Positions 20,783-33,885 of a stretch of DNA of 64,000 bases are shown in pieces. Under the pieces are notes generated by a model that did no database searches, had not been told where the DNA came from, and worked only from the letters and a program-made list of their open reading frames with translations. The first letter of the stretch is position 1; each line of letters opens with the position of its first letter. The stretch lies in NCBI GenBank assembly GCA_001054945.1, contig JVKJ01000005.1, positions 434,001-498,000 of the forward strand. Reading direction: 5' to 3'. Position numbers and translations under genes: made by a program. This DNA is from Corynebacterium falsenii (GTDB taxonomy: Bacteria; Actinomycetota; Actinomycetes; Mycobacteriales; Mycobacteriaceae).

Positions 20783-21994
20783 TTACTCCCCCATACAGGG
20801 CTCGCAGATAAACGCGACCCCCTGTTTCCCCACCCGGGTAATGACCACGCTCCACGCCCGGCTCCCCGTCAACTTCATCTTCTTGCGCAGCTGATCCGGA
20901 TCGATATTCACCCCGCGCACGAGGATCTCTACGGACTTCGCTTCATGCGCCACAAGAGCGGCTTTCAGCTTCTTCAGCGGCACGCGCTCCACAACCCGGA
21001 AACCGCGCACGCCCGCGGGTACAGAGTCTCCGGTGAGGTATGCAATGCGCGGATCCAACTGCCACAGCCCGTGCCGCGCCGCATAGTGGCGCACCAGCCC
21101 GGCGCGCACGATCGCACCGTCTGGGTCAATGAGGTAGTCACCGTGACCCGCAATGCCCCGCTCTTCCTCATCTATGTGGGGGTCTGCTGAGGTCAAGGTG
21201 GTCACTCCAGTTTCATCGAGCAGCACCGCGCGCCGCACGATTCCAGACGCCATCGCCTGGCCCCCGTCTTCCGTTACCAAGCCCCGCGTGTATACACACG
21301 CCTCCTTGACCTCCCCTTTCACGCTGATGACATCCACTTGCCCCGCCCAGTCGGCCACGTCGGCGAAATCGATGCCCGGAGCACATTTCACCGCCAGTTC
21401 GTGACCGGGATAGGACGTAACAAGGTCGGGCAGAGAGGGCTGCACATCTCGAATGTTGTGGATGCGCCCGGATGAATTCCGTCGCGCGGGGTCGGCGATG
21501 ATCACGCGTTGGCGTTCCGAGGGCGAAAGTGCCGGAGCCGTGGCGTCCGAAACAATGAATGAGCACCCGGGAACATTCTGGGCGGCCATGGTGACGCGCT
21601 CTCGGCTGATATCTCCTCCCAGGGCGCTGAAGCCCTCAGCGTGAAGCGCGCGGACCTCCGTCCCCACGGAACACGTGACGTCCATGGCAGCTACGGCGCC
21701 CAAAGACCGCAGGTACTTGGCTCGGAACTCGGCGACGGCGTGCGGGGTGGCCTGCTGCGCGGCGTCCTTATCGGTCCACCAGCCGCGAGCGTCCGGGGAC
21801 TTGCGGGCAGCAATGCGACGGGCTTCGACGAGTTCGGCAATCGCTCGAGCGTGCTCGCCCCAAGCTGCCCGGAGTGCGGACAGATCCGAAACGGCGGTTT
21901 TCTTGGACAGCTCCATCCGCTCGGCCTGCTCAATGGCTCGTGAGGAATCTGGAGACTGCATGAGCCAACGCAGCTCGTCGGGAGAGAAAGCCAT
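20783..21994 (-). CDS. THUMP-like SAM-dependent methyltransferase
   Basis: 403 residues, conserved in corynebacteria and mycobacteria next to etfBA. A Rossmann methyltransferase core is seen: GAVAAMDVTCSVGTEVRAL as SAM motif I near residue 110, GGDISRERVTMA as the acidic strand-2 end, and VIIADPARRNSSGRI as the catalytic DPAR/DPPY-like motif near residue 185. The C-terminal third looks like a THUMP-type RNA-binding module (EILVRGVNIDPDQLRKKM). The substrate is unknown; a tRNA or rRNA base is the likely guess. ATG 21994 has TAGG 5 nt before it; a GTG two codons upstream is an alternative. Confidence 0.82.
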   Translation of the reverse strand: MAFSPDELRWLMQSPDSSRAIEQAERMELSKKTAVSDLSALRAAWGEHARAIAELVEARRIAARKSPDARGWWTDKDAAQQATPHAVAEFRAKYLRSLGAVAAMDVTCSVGTEVRALHAEGFSALGGDISRERVTMAAQNVPGCSFIVSDATAPALSPSERQRVIIADPARRNSSGRIHNIRDVQPSLPDLVTSYPGHELAVKCAPGIDFADVADWAGQVDVISVKGEVKEACVYTRGLVTEDGGQAMASGIVRRAVLLDETGVTTLTSADPHIDEEERGIAGHGDYLIDPDGAIVRAGLVRHYAARHGLWQLDPRIAYLTGDSVPAGVRGFRVVERVPLKKLKAALVAHEAKSVEILVRGVNIDPDQLRKKMKLTGSRAWSVVITRVGKQGVAFICEPCMGE

Positions 21995-22112
21995 GTTCAC
22001 CTAATTTACTTGGGCGCACCGGTCGCTCCCCGACACGGCGGGAGTTCCCTCCCCTCGCGCAGTTTTCCGCGGTGTGTCGATCCCCTTCATTGCGGTCTGC
22101 GAGTCGCTTCAA

Positions 22113-23060
22113 CTACTGCAAAAACGAGCCGGGGGTGTTCTTGAACGGGTGCTCGGGAAGGTCCTCGGGGTCCACCGCGAATTTCATGCCCGGCGCGAAC
22201 TGGCGCTTAGGACGGCCGTACATCTGGGTTTCCATGAGGTAGTACTCGGCCATGTAGGGCTCATCAACTGGTTCCACGGTGACGGGATCGACGGAGAGCC
22301 CGCTGGAAAATTCCATGATCTCTTCCACGCTGCCGAAGGTGTCCAGCAGCTTAAGCTGCGCCCAGGTCGGGGGCATCAAGCTGATCTTTCGGCTGCGCCA
22401 CCCGTCCAACAACGTCGAAGGGCGGAACCAGCCAGTGGAAGTTGCCTCACGGGTCTTTCCACACGTCAGCTGCCCTTGGGGCATGGCGGCGACGAAGAAG
22501 GCCGTGTCGTAGCGGATCGGCTGTTCCTCTGGGGTCACCCAGTTGGCCCACGGGCGCAGCAGGTCGGAGCGCAGGACGAGATCGTTGTCGCTCATGAAAT
22601 CGCTAAAGGCCAGCTGGTGAGATTCCAGTTGCTCCCGCTGGGATTGGTACACGACGGTGTCCGCGACAATCTCGTCCTCAAAGTTGGACGCCAGCAGTGT
22701 CCCAGATTCCTCAAAAGTTTCTCGCACGGCAGCACACACGAGGGCGCGGGCGATGGCGGGGTCTTTTTGCAGCCGCTCGCTCCACCAGCGCACGCTCGGG
22801 CCGGCCCAAGGAATTTGCGGCGAGTCATGCCCGTCTTGATCCACGTCCCCTGGCATGTCGCGGGAGTCCACGCCCCCGCCCGGAAACACGGTCATTTCCG
22901 CGCAAAAGGCCATCGTGGAGGCGCGTTCCTGAACATAAACCTCCGGGCCAGAAAGGGTGTTTCTTAGCAGGATGACAGTTGAAGCGTGTCGTGGTGTGAC
23001 CGGTCCCACCCGTGCCAGTTGATCCTCGGAAACATCGGGATTGTCGCCCACTCGGCTCAC
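22113..23060 (-). CDS. Nudix hydrolase family protein
   Basis: 315 residues, longer than most Nudix enzymes. The fold starts at HASTVILLRNTLSGPEVYVQ with FPGGGVD, and the Nudix helix is AAVRETFEESGTLL (REx2FEESG). An insertion of about 35 residues separates the GGG loop from the helix, so the classic spacing of the Nudix box is broken. This is typical of the long NUDT19-like group that includes CoA/acyl-CoA diphosphatases (family knowledge). Substrate unknown. GTG start at 23060. It lies between the ABC ATPase and the methyltransferase, an order also found in C. glutamicum (from memory). Confidence 0.83.
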   Translation of the reverse strand: MSRVGDNPDVSEDQLARVGPVTPRHASTVILLRNTLSGPEVYVQERASTMAFCAEMTVFPGGGVDSRDMPGDVDQDGHDSPQIPWAGPSVRWWSERLQKDPAIARALVCAAVRETFEESGTLLASNFEDEIVADTVVYQSQREQLESHQLAFSDFMSDNDLVLRSDLLRPWANWVTPEEQPIRYDTAFFVAAMPQGQLTCGKTREATSTGWFRPSTLLDGWRSRKISLMPPTWAQLKLLDTFGSVEEIMEFSSGLSVDPVTVEPVDEPYMAEYYLMETQMYGRPKRQFAPGMKFAVDPEDLPEHPFKNTPGSFLQ

Positions 23061-23172
23061 CTCACTTTTCTTCCGGTGGCTAGCCTAGTGAAACCAGCGT
23101 GGGCGCGAGTGAGATTAGGCAAAACGATGAGCAACGACGCGCCGCGGAGATCCGCTACACGGCTCGATCCGG

Positions 23173-24075
23173 TTAGCCGCGGGAGCGGTGGGAGCCCCCA
23201 CGACGTACCCGGCGCGCAAACCAGCGTCCATCCATCTGGGTCAGATTGATCGGTTGGTGGAAAGTCTTGGTGAGGTTCTCGCCGGTCATGATGTCCTCCA
23301 ACATGCCCTGCGCCACCACCTCGCCTTCATCCAGCAAAAGGCCGTGAGTAAATCCCGGCGGGATCTCCTCCACGTGGTGGGTGATCATGACGATCGCGGG
23401 AGAATCTGGGTCTGATGCCAGCTCGCTGAGCAGTGCGATGAGGTCCTCGCGGCCGCCCAAGTCCAAGCCTGCCCCTGGCTCGTCCAAAAGCAGGATCTCT
23501 GGGTCGGTCATCAGGGCCCGGGCAATCATCGTCCGCTTGCGTTCTCCCTCGGAGAGAGTCCCCCAGGTCTGATCAGCCAGGTGATATGCGCCAACGGATT
23601 CCAGAATGTCGATGGCTCGTTCGTGATCCTGGTGATCATATTCCTCGCGCCACCGCCCCATGACGTCATATCCCGCGGAAATCACGATGTCCGCCACTTT
23701 CTCATCGCCCGGTATCCGGTGCGCCATGGCGGATGAGGACATGCCGATGGACGTGCGGATCTCCCGCAAATCCACCGTGCCCATTGTTTCGCCCACCAGT
23801 GTCACCGTTCCCGTGGTAGGGAACATCTGCGCTGCGGCCAACCGCATCAGCGTCGTCTTGCCTGCCCCGTTCGGGCCGATGATGATCCACCGCTCGTCCA
23901 ATTCAACGCGCCAATTCATTGGAGCCAGGATCGTCTTACCGTCGCGGACGACACTGACACCGCTCATGTCAATGACTAGGTCCTCCTCCGCAGCAGGTGC
24001 CGTGGCCGGAGAAGAGATCAAGTTAGATGCCTCTTTAGTCGACTTAAAGTCCTCGCGCTCATTCACGCTCCCCAT
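23173..24075 (-). CDS. ABC transporter-type ATP-binding protein
   Basis: 300 residues, a single nucleotide-binding domain. Walker A GPNGAGKTT (about residue 73), Q-loop region, signature LSEGERKR, Walker B LLLDEPGAG, and the switch His in MITHHVEEIP. No membrane permease gene is next to it, so it is either an orphan ATPase or works with a permease elsewhere. A 35-residue disordered N-terminus precedes the domain. GAGG lies just before the ATG at 24075. Divergent from glgE across 135 bp, with a similar order in C. glutamicum (from memory). Confidence 0.88.
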   Translation of the reverse strand: MGSVNEREDFKSTKEASNLISSPATAPAAEEDLVIDMSGVSVVRDGKTILAPMNWRVELDERWIIIGPNGAGKTTLMRLAAAQMFPTTGTVTLVGETMGTVDLREIRTSIGMSSSAMAHRIPGDEKVADIVISAGYDVMGRWREEYDHQDHERAIDILESVGAYHLADQTWGTLSEGERKRTMIARALMTDPEILLLDEPGAGLDLGGREDLIALLSELASDPDSPAIVMITHHVEEIPPGFTHGLLLDEGEVVAQGMLEDIMTGENLTKTFHQPINLTQMDGRWFARRVRRGGSHRSRG

Positions 24076-24210
24076 CTTGCCTCACGTCGAGCCGATCGTT
24101 GATGCGCAACCCGCGGCGGATAGATTCACTGCCGATTCTGTCGGACCCGTTTAGTCTGGGTGCAGTCACATCACCTTCAACTGCCTCTCTCCCGCATAGG
24201 AGCTCCCCTC

Positions 24211-26301
24211 ATGACTGGCCGACTCGGAATCGATAACGTCTCCCCCGTCATCAGCCTTGGCAGCTACCCCGCTAAAGGGGTGGTCGGCCAGATGTTCCCC
24301 GTGTCCGCGACCGTGTGGCGGGAGGGCCACGATGTCGTGTCCGCCACGCTCGTGGTGCGCCGCCCCGCAGGGACCGAGGGCGGTCAACGAAAGATCACGA
24401 TGACCGCCGAATCTGGCCCTGCGGCCGATCCTGACCTGCGGCACGCCGTATTCACCCCGGACGTGCCAGGGCTGTGGACCTTCCGGGTCGATGCCTGGTC
24501 TGACCCAGCCGCCACATGGTTTAACGCCATCACGAAGAAGGTCAACGCGGGCCAGGATGCCACCATGCTGGCCAATGATCTCGAAATGGGAGCTCGTTTC
24601 TTTGAGCGCGCCGTGAAAAAGGCTGCCCGTACCGACGTCCAGAAACTGAAGGAAGCAGTTGCTGCTCTCCGCGACGAGACCCTGGACCTGCAGCAACGCA
24701 TTGCTCCCGCTCTAAGCTCGGACGTGCGGCGCGCCCTGGAGCGCCGGCCGGTCCGAGACCTTCGGACCAAGGGGCGGGAATTCACCGTCATGGTGGACCC
24801 CCTGGAAAACGCCACCGGCAGTTGGTACGAATTTTTCCCCCGATCCACGGGCGGACGGGATGCTGAAGGGGTCCCCGTCCATGGCACTTTCGCGACCGCT
24901 GAGGACGAGCTGCCTCGCATCGCTGACATGGGATTCGACACTGTTTACCTCCCGCCGATCCACCCCATCGGGAAGACAAATCGCAAGGGAAAGAACAACT
25001 CCCTGACCCCCACGCGGGAGGATGTGGGAAGCCCATGGGCGATCGGTTCTACGGAGGGCGGGCACGATGCCATCAATCCAGAGCTGGGCACGCTCGAGGA
25101 CTTTCGGCATTTCGTTGAGACCGCCCGTCACCTCGGCCTCAGTGTGGCGCTCGACCTAGCGCTGCAGTGTTCACCGGATCACCCCTGGGCGAAGGAGCAT
25201 CCCGAGTGGTTTACCGTTTTGCCCGACGGGACCATCGCGTATGCGGAAAACCCGCCGAAGAAATACCAGGACATCTATCCACTGAACTTCGACCTCGACC
25301 CCGAAGGGCTCTACAACGAGGTCTTACGCGTGGTCCGGCACTGGATCGACAATGGTGTGCGAATCTTCCGCGTGGATAATCCCCACACCAAGCCCTCCAA
25401 CTTTTGGGCTTGGCTGATCAGGGAAGTCCACTCCACAGACCCGGACGTGGTCTTTCTCGCAGAGGCCTTCACCAGGCCGCCGCGCCTCTACGGTCTCGCG
25501 AAGCTGGGGTTCACGCAGAGCTACTCCTATTTCACGTGGAAAACCACCAAATCGGAACTCAGCGAGTTCGCCATCGATGTGGCACAGGGCGCCGATGTCT
25601 TCCACCCCAACCTTTTTGTGAACACCCCGGACATCCTTCACGAATCGCTACAGCGCGGTGGGCGTCCGGCATTTGCGCAGCGCGCCGCCCTCGCCGCAAC
25701 GATGTCGCCACTGTGGGGCGTATATTCCGGATTCGAGCTGTTTGAATCCACCCCGGTGCGGGAGGGCTCGGAGGAGTACCTGGACTCCGAAAAATACGAA
25801 CTGCGCCCCCGAGATTTTCGCGCCGCTGAGGAGCGGGGAGATTCCCTGGCACCGTGGCTCCGCACCCTCAACCACATTCGCCGGGACAACCCTGCTCTCC
25901 AGCAGCAGCGCAATCTCCATGTTCACCCGACGAGCAATGACGACGTTCTGGCGTACTCAAGAATTGACCCCATTACCGGCAACGCCGTGCTGATCGTTAT
26001 CAACCTGGACCCCCACCACATCCAGGAGTCCATGGTGTACCTCGACCTCGCTGCCCTCGGCCTGGCGGAAGCGGAGGGCTTCCCAGACGGCCTGGGCACG
26101 ACCGAATCCTTCGAGGTGGAGGATATCCCCACGTCCCAACGCTTCACGTGGGGCGCGGAGAATTTCGTACGCCTCGATCCCGAGCACCAGGTCGCGCACA
26201 TCCTGCGCCTTCCCGATGTTCCCGAGGAGCGCCGCGAGCCCCTCGCCTACCGCGGGGTGGTGACCGAGGGCACGATGGAATCCTATGACCCCCGCGGATA
26301 G
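24211..26301 (+). CDS. glgE: Alpha-1,4-glucan:maltose-1-phosphate maltosyltransferase GlgE
   Basis: Extends alpha-1,4-glucan with maltosyl units from maltose-1-phosphate, the final linear step of the trehalose-to-glucan pathway. 696 residues: an N-terminal beta-sandwich and helical domain, then a GH13_3 barrel with [28 protein letters not shown] (nucleophile Asp near residue 389), [11 protein letters not shown] (acid/base Glu near 418) and [10 protein letters not shown]. The ATG at 24211 was chosen because AGGAG lies 8 nt upstream; an upstream in-frame ATG lacks one. glgB follows after 46 bp. C. glutamicum and mycobacteria pair the two genes as well. Confidence 0.96.
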   Translation: MTGRLGIDNVSPVISLGSYPAKGVVGQMFPVSATVWREGHDVVSATLVVRRPAGTEGGQRKITMTAESGPAADPDLRHAVFTPDVPGLWTFRVDAWSDPAATWFNAITKKVNAGQDATMLANDLEMGARFFERAVKKAARTDVQKLKEAVAALRDETLDLQQRIAPALSSDVRRALERRPVRDLRTKGREFTVMVDPLENATGSWYEFFPRSTGGRDAEGVPVHGTFATAEDELPRIADMGFDTVYLPPIHPIGKTNRKGKNNSLTPTREDVGSPWAIGSTEGGHDAINPELGTLEDFRHFVETARHLGLSVALDLALQCSPDHPWAKEHPEWFTVLPDGTIAYAENPPKKYQDIYPLNFDLDPEGLYNEVLRVVRHWIDNGVRIFRVDNPHTKPSNFWAWLIREVHSTDPDVVFLAEAFTRPPRLYGLAKLGFTQSYSYFTWKTTKSELSEFAIDVAQGADVFHPNLFVNTPDILHESLQRGGRPAFAQRAALAATMSPLWGVYSGFELFESTPVREGSEEYLDSEKYELRPRDFRAAEERGDSLAPWLRTLNHIRRDNPALQQQRNLHVHPTSNDDVLAYSRIDPITGNAVLIVINLDPHHIQESMVYLDLAALGLAEAEGFPDGLGTTESFEVEDIPTSQRFTWGAENFVRLDPEHQVAHILRLPDVPEERREPLAYRGVVTEGTMESYDPRG

Positions 26302-26347
26302 CCCCGCTCACCCCCGTCACACCGCCAACCCGAATGAGAATTCAAGC

Positions 26348-28528
26348 ATGACTGCGAACTCCTCCAGCCTTTCCGATCACGACCGCCAACGCCTGCTCGA
26401 GGGGCGCCACCACGCGCCTCACGACGTTCTGGGCCTCCACGCCACAAGGGGTGACGCCGGCCAGATCACCGGGCATGTCATTCGCACGATCCAGTGCGGC
26501 GCCAATTCCGTGCAGGTCCACAGTGGGGGTCGGGTCTGGGAAATGGTGAACACGGGGGAAGATGTGTTCGAGCTCGAGCTGCCGCGCGATCCACAGATCG
26601 AGGACTACCGCCTCTTCATCCGCTGGGACGCTGGCCAAGGTGTGGAAACAATGGACGCGTACCGCGAGCTGCCCACCGTACGAGACCTGGATCTGCACCT
26701 GATCGGTGAAGGCCGTCACGAGCGGCTGTGGGACGTGCTCGGCGCCCACGTGTCAGATCGGGGGACGGCGTTCGCCGTGTGGGCACCTCATGCAGCTGGC
26801 GTATCGGTTGTGGGCAGCTTCAACGGATGGAATAGCCGTCAGCACCCGATGCGCGCACTGGGCTCCTCGGGTATTTGGGAGCTCTTCATTCCCGGGGTCG
26901 GCCCGGACGAGCTGTATAAATTCTCCATCGCCACCGCCGACGGGGCGCAAGTGGAAAAGGCAGATCCGATGGCACGACTCGCTGAACGCGCCCCAGGCAC
27001 CGCCTCTGTCACGGTGGCAGACTCGACGTACCGCTGGTCAGACGATGACTGGATGACTGCTCGGGCTCGCACCGACTGGAACCGAACCCCGATATCCATT
27101 TATGAAATGCACTTGGGGTCCTGGCGCAAGGGGCTGTCCTACCGCGAGATGGCAACGCAGCTGGTGGACTACGTGCGCGAAAAGAACTTCACCCACGTAG
27201 AACTGATGGGTGTTTCTGAGCACCCCTTCGAACCAAGCTGGGGTTATCAGGTGACGAGCTACTACGCGCCCAACAATCGGTTCGGCTCACCCGAGGATCT
27301 TCGCTTTCTGATCGATTCTTTGCACACCGCCGGCATCGGCGTGATCATGGATTGGGTGCCTGGCCACTTCCCCAAAGATGAGTGGGCGCTTGGCAAATTT
27401 GACGGCCAGGCTTGCTACGAACACCCCGATCCCCGCCGCGGCGAACAACCGGACTGGGGAACCTATGTTTTCGACTTCGGTCGTGCGGAGGTACGGAATT
27501 TCCTTGTCGCCAATGCCCTGTACTGGTGCAAGGAATTCCACATCGATGGCCTCCGAGTGGACGCCGTGGCCTCCATGCTCTACCTCGATTACAGCCGCGA
27601 CGAGGGCCAGTGGCTGCCGAACATCCACGGTGGCCGCGAGAACTTGGAGGCGGTGAACTTCCTCCAGGAAACCAATGCCACCCTGCACCGCGATGCTCCC
27701 GGCGCCCTGACCATCGCCGAGGAATCCACCTCGTGGCCCGGTGTTACTGCGCCGACCGATCACGGCGGCCTCGGCTTCAGCTTCAAGTGGAACATGGGCT
27801 GGATGCACGACACGTTGGAATACGTGCAACGCGACCCGATTCACCGGGGCTACCATCACGGCGAGATCACGTTTTCCATGGTCTACGCCTATTCTGAGCG
27901 CTACATCCTCCCCATTTCCCATGACGAAGTTGTGCACGGCAAGGGGACCTTGTGGTCCCGCATGCCCGCAGGCCACAGCTGGGATCGCGCCGCAATGGTG
28001 CGGACCCTGTTGGCCTACATGTGGTCCCACCCCGGAAAGAAACTCCTATTCCAGGGCCAGGAATGGGGCCAAGCGGCCGAGTGGAACGAATCCCGGGGTG
28101 TCGACTGGGGCGATATGGAGGGCTGGGAAGGCGAGTTCCACCGTGGACTCGCCGCACTCACCGCCCGGGTGAATGAGTTGTACCGCTCGTTCCCCGCCCT
28201 GGGCGAATCAGATCATGGCCCTGCCGGGTTTCGGTGGATCGCTGCTGATGACGCCACCAATAACGTGTTGAGCTACATCCGCAGTCACGGCGATCAAAAG
28301 GTCGCCTGCGTGATCAATTTCTCTGGCAATACTCTCCGGGACTATCGAATCGGGCTGAATGATTCAGGTGTGTGGCGCGAGGTGCTGAACACGGACGATC
28401 CCGCCTTTGAGGGCGCCGGTCGAACCGGCGGAGACATCCACGCCGATGTGCTTGCCTCCCATGGCATGGAGTTCAGCGCTGCACTGGAAATCCCGGCACA
28501 CAGCGCGCGCTGGTTCGTCAAGGGGTAG
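26348..28528 (+). CDS. glgB: 1,4-alpha-glucan branching enzyme GlgB
   Basis: Makes alpha-1,6 branches in glycogen and GlgE-derived glucan. 726 residues: an N-terminal N1/CBM48 region ([20 protein letters not shown]), a GH13_9 barrel with [10 protein letters not shown], the nucleophile in [11 protein letters not shown] (Asp near 404), the acid/base in [10 protein letters not shown] (near 457), and [14 protein letters not shown]. The start at 26348 gives the usual family length; an earlier frame start overlaps glgE and lacks a ribosome binding site. It is co-oriented with glgE and ends 9 bp from the convergent thioredoxin-like gene. Confidence 0.96.
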   Translation: MTANSSSLSDHDRQRLLEGRHHAPHDVLGLHATRGDAGQITGHVIRTIQCGANSVQVHSGGRVWEMVNTGEDVFELELPRDPQIEDYRLFIRWDAGQGVETMDAYRELPTVRDLDLHLIGEGRHERLWDVLGAHVSDRGTAFAVWAPHAAGVSVVGSFNGWNSRQHPMRALGSSGIWELFIPGVGPDELYKFSIATADGAQVEKADPMARLAERAPGTASVTVADSTYRWSDDDWMTARARTDWNRTPISIYEMHLGSWRKGLSYREMATQLVDYVREKNFTHVELMGVSEHPFEPSWGYQVTSYYAPNNRFGSPEDLRFLIDSLHTAGIGVIMDWVPGHFPKDEWALGKFDGQACYEHPDPRRGEQPDWGTYVFDFGRAEVRNFLVANALYWCKEFHIDGLRVDAVASMLYLDYSRDEGQWLPNIHGGRENLEAVNFLQETNATLHRDAPGALTIAEESTSWPGVTAPTDHGGLGFSFKWNMGWMHDTLEYVQRDPIHRGYHHGEITFSMVYAYSERYILPISHDEVVHGKGTLWSRMPAGHSWDRAAMVRTLLAYMWSHPGKKLLFQGQEWGQAAEWNESRGVDWGDMEGWEGEFHRGLAALTARVNELYRSFPALGESDHGPAGFRWIAADDATNNVLSYIRSHGDQKVACVINFSGNTLRDYRIGLNDSGVWREVLNTDDPAFEGAGRTGGDIHADVLASHGMEFSAALEIPAHSARWFVKG

Positions 28529-28537
28529 GCAGGGAGA

Positions 28538-29620
28538 CTAGAACAGTGCGCTGGCCATGCGGGTGCGTGCAGCGATGACCTCCGGGTCAGCCGCGTCGAA
28601 CAGATCGAATAGCTCCAGCAGCCGTTGCTTGGCCGCGGCTCGCTCATCCCCGACATCATTGCGGATGACACGAATCAGAGCATCGAACGCTTGCTCCTTC
28701 TTCCCCATCAGGATCAGGTAATCAGCCGCCTCGCTGGCCTTTTCTGCATTCGCTGGTTCGGCCTCCGCTGCGGCGATCTTTTCTTCCCCGTCATGGCCCT
28801 CTGCGCTTGCCTCGCCGTGATCCACGCGTTGAATGAGCAGCGCCTGTGCCCGTGCGGCACGCGCTTGGCTATAGGCGGGATCGCCTGAGGGGATGGCGTC
28901 CAAAATCTTTAACGCACCGTCCACGTCACCCGCCTGAACCTTGTCTTCGGCCTCGCTGAGGCGCGGGTCCTGCTCCGGCTCGGTGCTCCCGTCTCCCTCG
29001 GTCGGCAGACCCTGCAACTTACCCTGCACTGCCTGGACCACAGCATCAACCCAGGCCTGCAGCTGGTCCTCTGGTTGGGCGCCCTGGAAGTCTGCAAGGG
29101 GGCGACCACCGGCCAGCGCCACCACGGTAGGGACGGCCTGAACGCCAAGCGCCTGAGCCATCTCCGGCTGTTCGTCGACATTGACGTGCCGGAACACCCA
29201 ACTCAGCTGCTCCTGGGGTGCATCGACCGCCTGGATGAGCCGAGAAAATGCGGTATGCAATTGCGCGCTCGCCTCATCTGTGGAGGATCCGAGTAGCAGT
29301 ACCACGGGAACCTGGGTCGAGCGGAGGACGAGGTCCGCCTCAAAGGTCTCTGGAGTGACTGATGCCACGCGCTCCACCGTCTCACCTGCCGAGGCACCCT
29401 CGGAAACTCCAGGTGTGGGCTGTCCGCCTGGTGACTGCTGGGCTGCGCCGCCCGCATGCCCCTGTCCAGTGCGCTGCTGAGCTTTGGCTTTCACATCGCC
29501 GAGGTCAATAGCTCCGGCAACGAAACGCGGTGGCGCGGACGCCTGCTGCGCGGAATGGGAATTGCGCTGGTCAGCGCTGGAACGTGCGGAAGAAGAGCCG
29601 GGGTTCATCGGTGCCGTCAT
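28538..29620 (-). CDS. Thioredoxin-like protein (YbbN/CnoX type) lacking CxxC
   Basis: 360 residues. A disordered Ser/Gln/Pro N-terminus of about 100 is followed by a thioredoxin fold (FEADLVLRSTQVPVVLLLG ... VNVDEQPEMAQALGVQAVPTVVALAGG, with the cis-Pro in AVPT) and a TPR-like helical tail (LSEAEDKVQAGDVDGALKIL). The position of the redox CxxC reads SSTDE, so it cannot do thiol exchange there. This matches the YbbN co-chaperone class, where the fold serves as a binding platform (family knowledge). Conserved beside nucS and glgB in M. tuberculosis and C. glutamicum from memory. Confidence 0.85.
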   Translation of the reverse strand: MTAPMNPGSSSARSSADQRNSHSAQQASAPPRFVAGAIDLGDVKAKAQQRTGQGHAGGAAQQSPGGQPTPGVSEGASAGETVERVASVTPETFEADLVLRSTQVPVVLLLGSSTDEASAQLHTAFSRLIQAVDAPQEQLSWVFRHVNVDEQPEMAQALGVQAVPTVVALAGGRPLADFQGAQPEDQLQAWVDAVVQAVQGKLQGLPTEGDGSTEPEQDPRLSEAEDKVQAGDVDGALKILDAIPSGDPAYSQARAARAQALLIQRVDHGEASAEGHDGEEKIAAAEAEPANAEKASEAADYLILMGKKEQAFDALIRVIRNDVGDERAAAKQRLLELFDLFDAADPEVIAARTRMASALF

Positions 29621-29680
29621 GGCACCATCTTAACGCTGCATGCTTTCACTGCCCGCCGGCCCCCGCGGTGCCCGACGAGG

Positions 29681-30412
29681 TCAAAACAACCGAAACTCGG
29701 AATCGTCGGTGCCCCGCATGGCCGCATAATCCAGCGTCACGCACCGAATGCCGCGATCCTCGGCGAGGGTCCGTGCCTGCGGTTTGATCTCCTGTGCCGC
29801 AAACACTCCGGTCACCGGCGCAAGCAATTCGTCCCGATTGAGCAATTCGACATACCGGGTCAATTGTTCCACCCCATCGATCCCGCCGCGACGCTTAATC
29901 TCCACCGCCACCGTTGCACCGGTGGCGTCCCTGCTGAGGATATCCACCGGTCCGATTGGCGTGGGATACTCGCGCCGAACCAGCGAGTAGCCATCCCCGA
30001 GCACCTCGATCTGTTCGGCCAGGAGCTCCTGCAGGTGCGCCTCCACGCCGTCTTTGACCAGACCTGGGTCCTCCCCCAGGTCGTATTCGGACTGCGCGTA
30101 GACCTCGTAGATGCGGATGCGGAGCTGCTCGCCTTTGGGATTTTCCACCACCCACAGTTTTTGGACGCCCTCCTCGCCCAATTCCGGGTGCAGAAGGTCC
30201 CCGTCCGAGGAATCCGAATGCTGCTGCCCGCTCTCAAATTCGGTGATGTTGCACGGCGGCGACATCCAATTGAGGGGCTTGTAGGCGCGATCGTCCGCGT
30301 GGATGGATACAGAGCCGTCGGCCTTCATCATGATGAGCCTGTCGGCCCGGGGAAGATGGGCCTCCAACCGCCCCACATAGTCCACGCTGCAGCTGGCAAT
30401 CAGAAGTCGCAT
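29681..30412 (-). CDS. nucS: Mismatch-specific endonuclease NucS (EndoMS)
   Basis: Non-canonical mismatch repair nuclease of actinobacteria and archaea, which replaces MutS/MutL. 243 residues: an N-terminal dimerisation beta domain ([20 protein letters not shown]) and a C-terminal RecB-like nuclease domain with the catalytic acidic/lysine set in [20 protein letters not shown] and a following QLTRYVELL. It acts with the beta clamp, and such proteins end in a short clamp-binding tail; here the end is DSEFRLF. Sits between DUF2550 and the thioredoxin-like gene. Confidence 0.94.
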   Translation of the reverse strand: MRLLIASCSVDYVGRLEAHLPRADRLIMMKADGSVSIHADDRAYKPLNWMSPPCNITEFESGQQHSDSSDGDLLHPELGEEGVQKLWVVENPKGEQLRIRIYEVYAQSEYDLGEDPGLVKDGVEAHLQELLAEQIEVLGDGYSLVRREYPTPIGPVDILSRDATGATVAVEIKRRGGIDGVEQLTRYVELLNRDELLAPVTGVFAAQEIKPQARTLAEDRGIRCVTLDYAAMRGTDDSEFRLF

Positions 30413-30443
30413 TGCGTCAGACTATCACCGCTGGGTTCGCGCG

Positions 30444-30863
30444 CTATTCGTAGCGCACGCGACGCTCGCTTGGGGCAGATTCCAGCCACGAGACCAAGGC
30501 GGTATCTCCCCGGCTGTCGACGGCGAGTTCGAATTGCTGGTCACGGTGAGTGATGTGAACGATGTGGAGATCATTCTCCATAAACTGTGCCTCCCTGCCG
30601 GACATTTCGCGGCGCGACTCAATCCGAGTAGCCAGGCGGGTGAAGACGAGGTCCGGCTCCGGGCGCACGCTGCGGAGCTTGAAGAAACGGGCGGAGGTCG
30701 CCGAATATAAAAGGACCCCGTGTCGCCAATGCCTTCCCTCGGCGGCGGGGAGGCGGCGAATGACCACGGGGTAGCCCTTGCTGCGAATTCCAAAGAACCG
30801 CCAGGCTATGAGGCACAGGCCGATGAGCACGATTGTCAGGAGGAGAATTCCCACAATGTTCAA
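30444..30863 (-). CDS. DUF2550 family membrane-anchored protein
   Basis: 139 residues with one N-terminal transmembrane helix (VGILLLTIVLIGLCLIAW), then a small cytosolic beta-rich domain (YPVVIRRLP ... WRHGVLLYSATSARFFKLRSV). This family follows atpC in mycobacteria (Rv1312) and corynebacteria. Function unknown. 31 bp separate it from nucS; it is split from atpC by a terminator at 30948-30989, so it has its own promoter or depends on read-through. Confidence 0.85.
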   Translation of the reverse strand: MNIVGILLLTIVLIGLCLIAWRFFGIRSKGYPVVIRRLPAAEGRHWRHGVLLYSATSARFFKLRSVRPEPDLVFTRLATRIESRREMSGREAQFMENDLHIVHITHRDQQFELAVDSRGDTALVSWLESAPSERRVRYE

Positions 30864-30947
30864 TCTGCGCTCCTAGCTGCAATGCCGAGTGTCTTAGTTG
30901 AAGAATCTACAATCTTTTATCCAGAAGCAACAACTTTTGCGCATAGA

Positions 30948-30989
30948 AAACGGGGCCCGCCAACACGAAGAGTGCTGACCTGACCCCGC
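30948..30989 (-). terminator. Terminator of the ATP synthase operon
   Basis: On the minus strand CGGGG ... CAGCAC-TCTTC-GTGTTG ... CCCCG followed by TTTT: outer and inner stems separated by an internal loop, ending 19 bp past the atpC stop. Confidence 0.75.
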
Positions 30990-31007
30990 TGTGAAATGGA
31001 GGAGAGT

Positions 31008-31382
31008 CTACTTCTCCTGCAGTCGCCTAACAGCGCGCAATTCGGACTCCGCCTTCGCTGCCTCTTCGTCGGAAGAAGCATCTCGGACGCGAGCCTCCGC
31101 GTCCGCCTCGTTGACCTCCTTGGCCCACGTTGCGGTGTCTGCGAGGATGGTGATCTTCTCGGAAGACACAGACAGGAACCCGCCCTGCACTGCGGCCACG
31201 AGCTTGTCACCCTCGGTGGTCCGGATAGTCACCACACCATTGTGGACCAGCTGGCCCAGCAGTGGCTCGTGACCGGGGAGCACGCCGATCTCGCCCTCGG
31301 TCGTCTGAGCGGTGACGGACGTTGCCTTTCCAGACCACAGCGCCCGCTCGACGGCGACCAGTTCAGCGGCAATCTCAGCCAT
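31008..31382 (-). CDS. atpC: ATP synthase epsilon subunit
   Basis: Central stalk subunit that regulates ATP hydrolysis. 124 residues: an N-terminal beta barrel ([19 protein letters not shown]) and a C-terminal two-helix domain ([25 protein letters not shown]) that is shorter than in E. coli, as in other actinobacteria. Last gene of the atp operon; AAGGGGAA precedes the ATG. Confidence 0.97.
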   Translation of the reverse strand: MAEIAAELVAVERALWSGKATSVTAQTTEGEIGVLPGHEPLLGQLVHNGVVTIRTTEGDKLVAAVQGGFLSVSSEKITILADTATWAKEVNEADAEARVRDASSDEEAAKAESELRAVRRLQEK

Positions 31383-31394
31383 GTGCGATTCCCC

Positions 31395-33826
<2,432 letters not shown>

Positions 33827-33885
33827 CTGCTATCGCCTCCCTTCTTGTCCGTAATTGGTCATGGTGCTTTTGATCCTTCCGAACC

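Noticed and set aside
20760-20785. Possible terminator AAAAG...CTTTT between the methyltransferase and etfB
   Set aside because: Only the outer 5 bp pair; the inner GCCC blocks are direct repeats and cannot form a stem.
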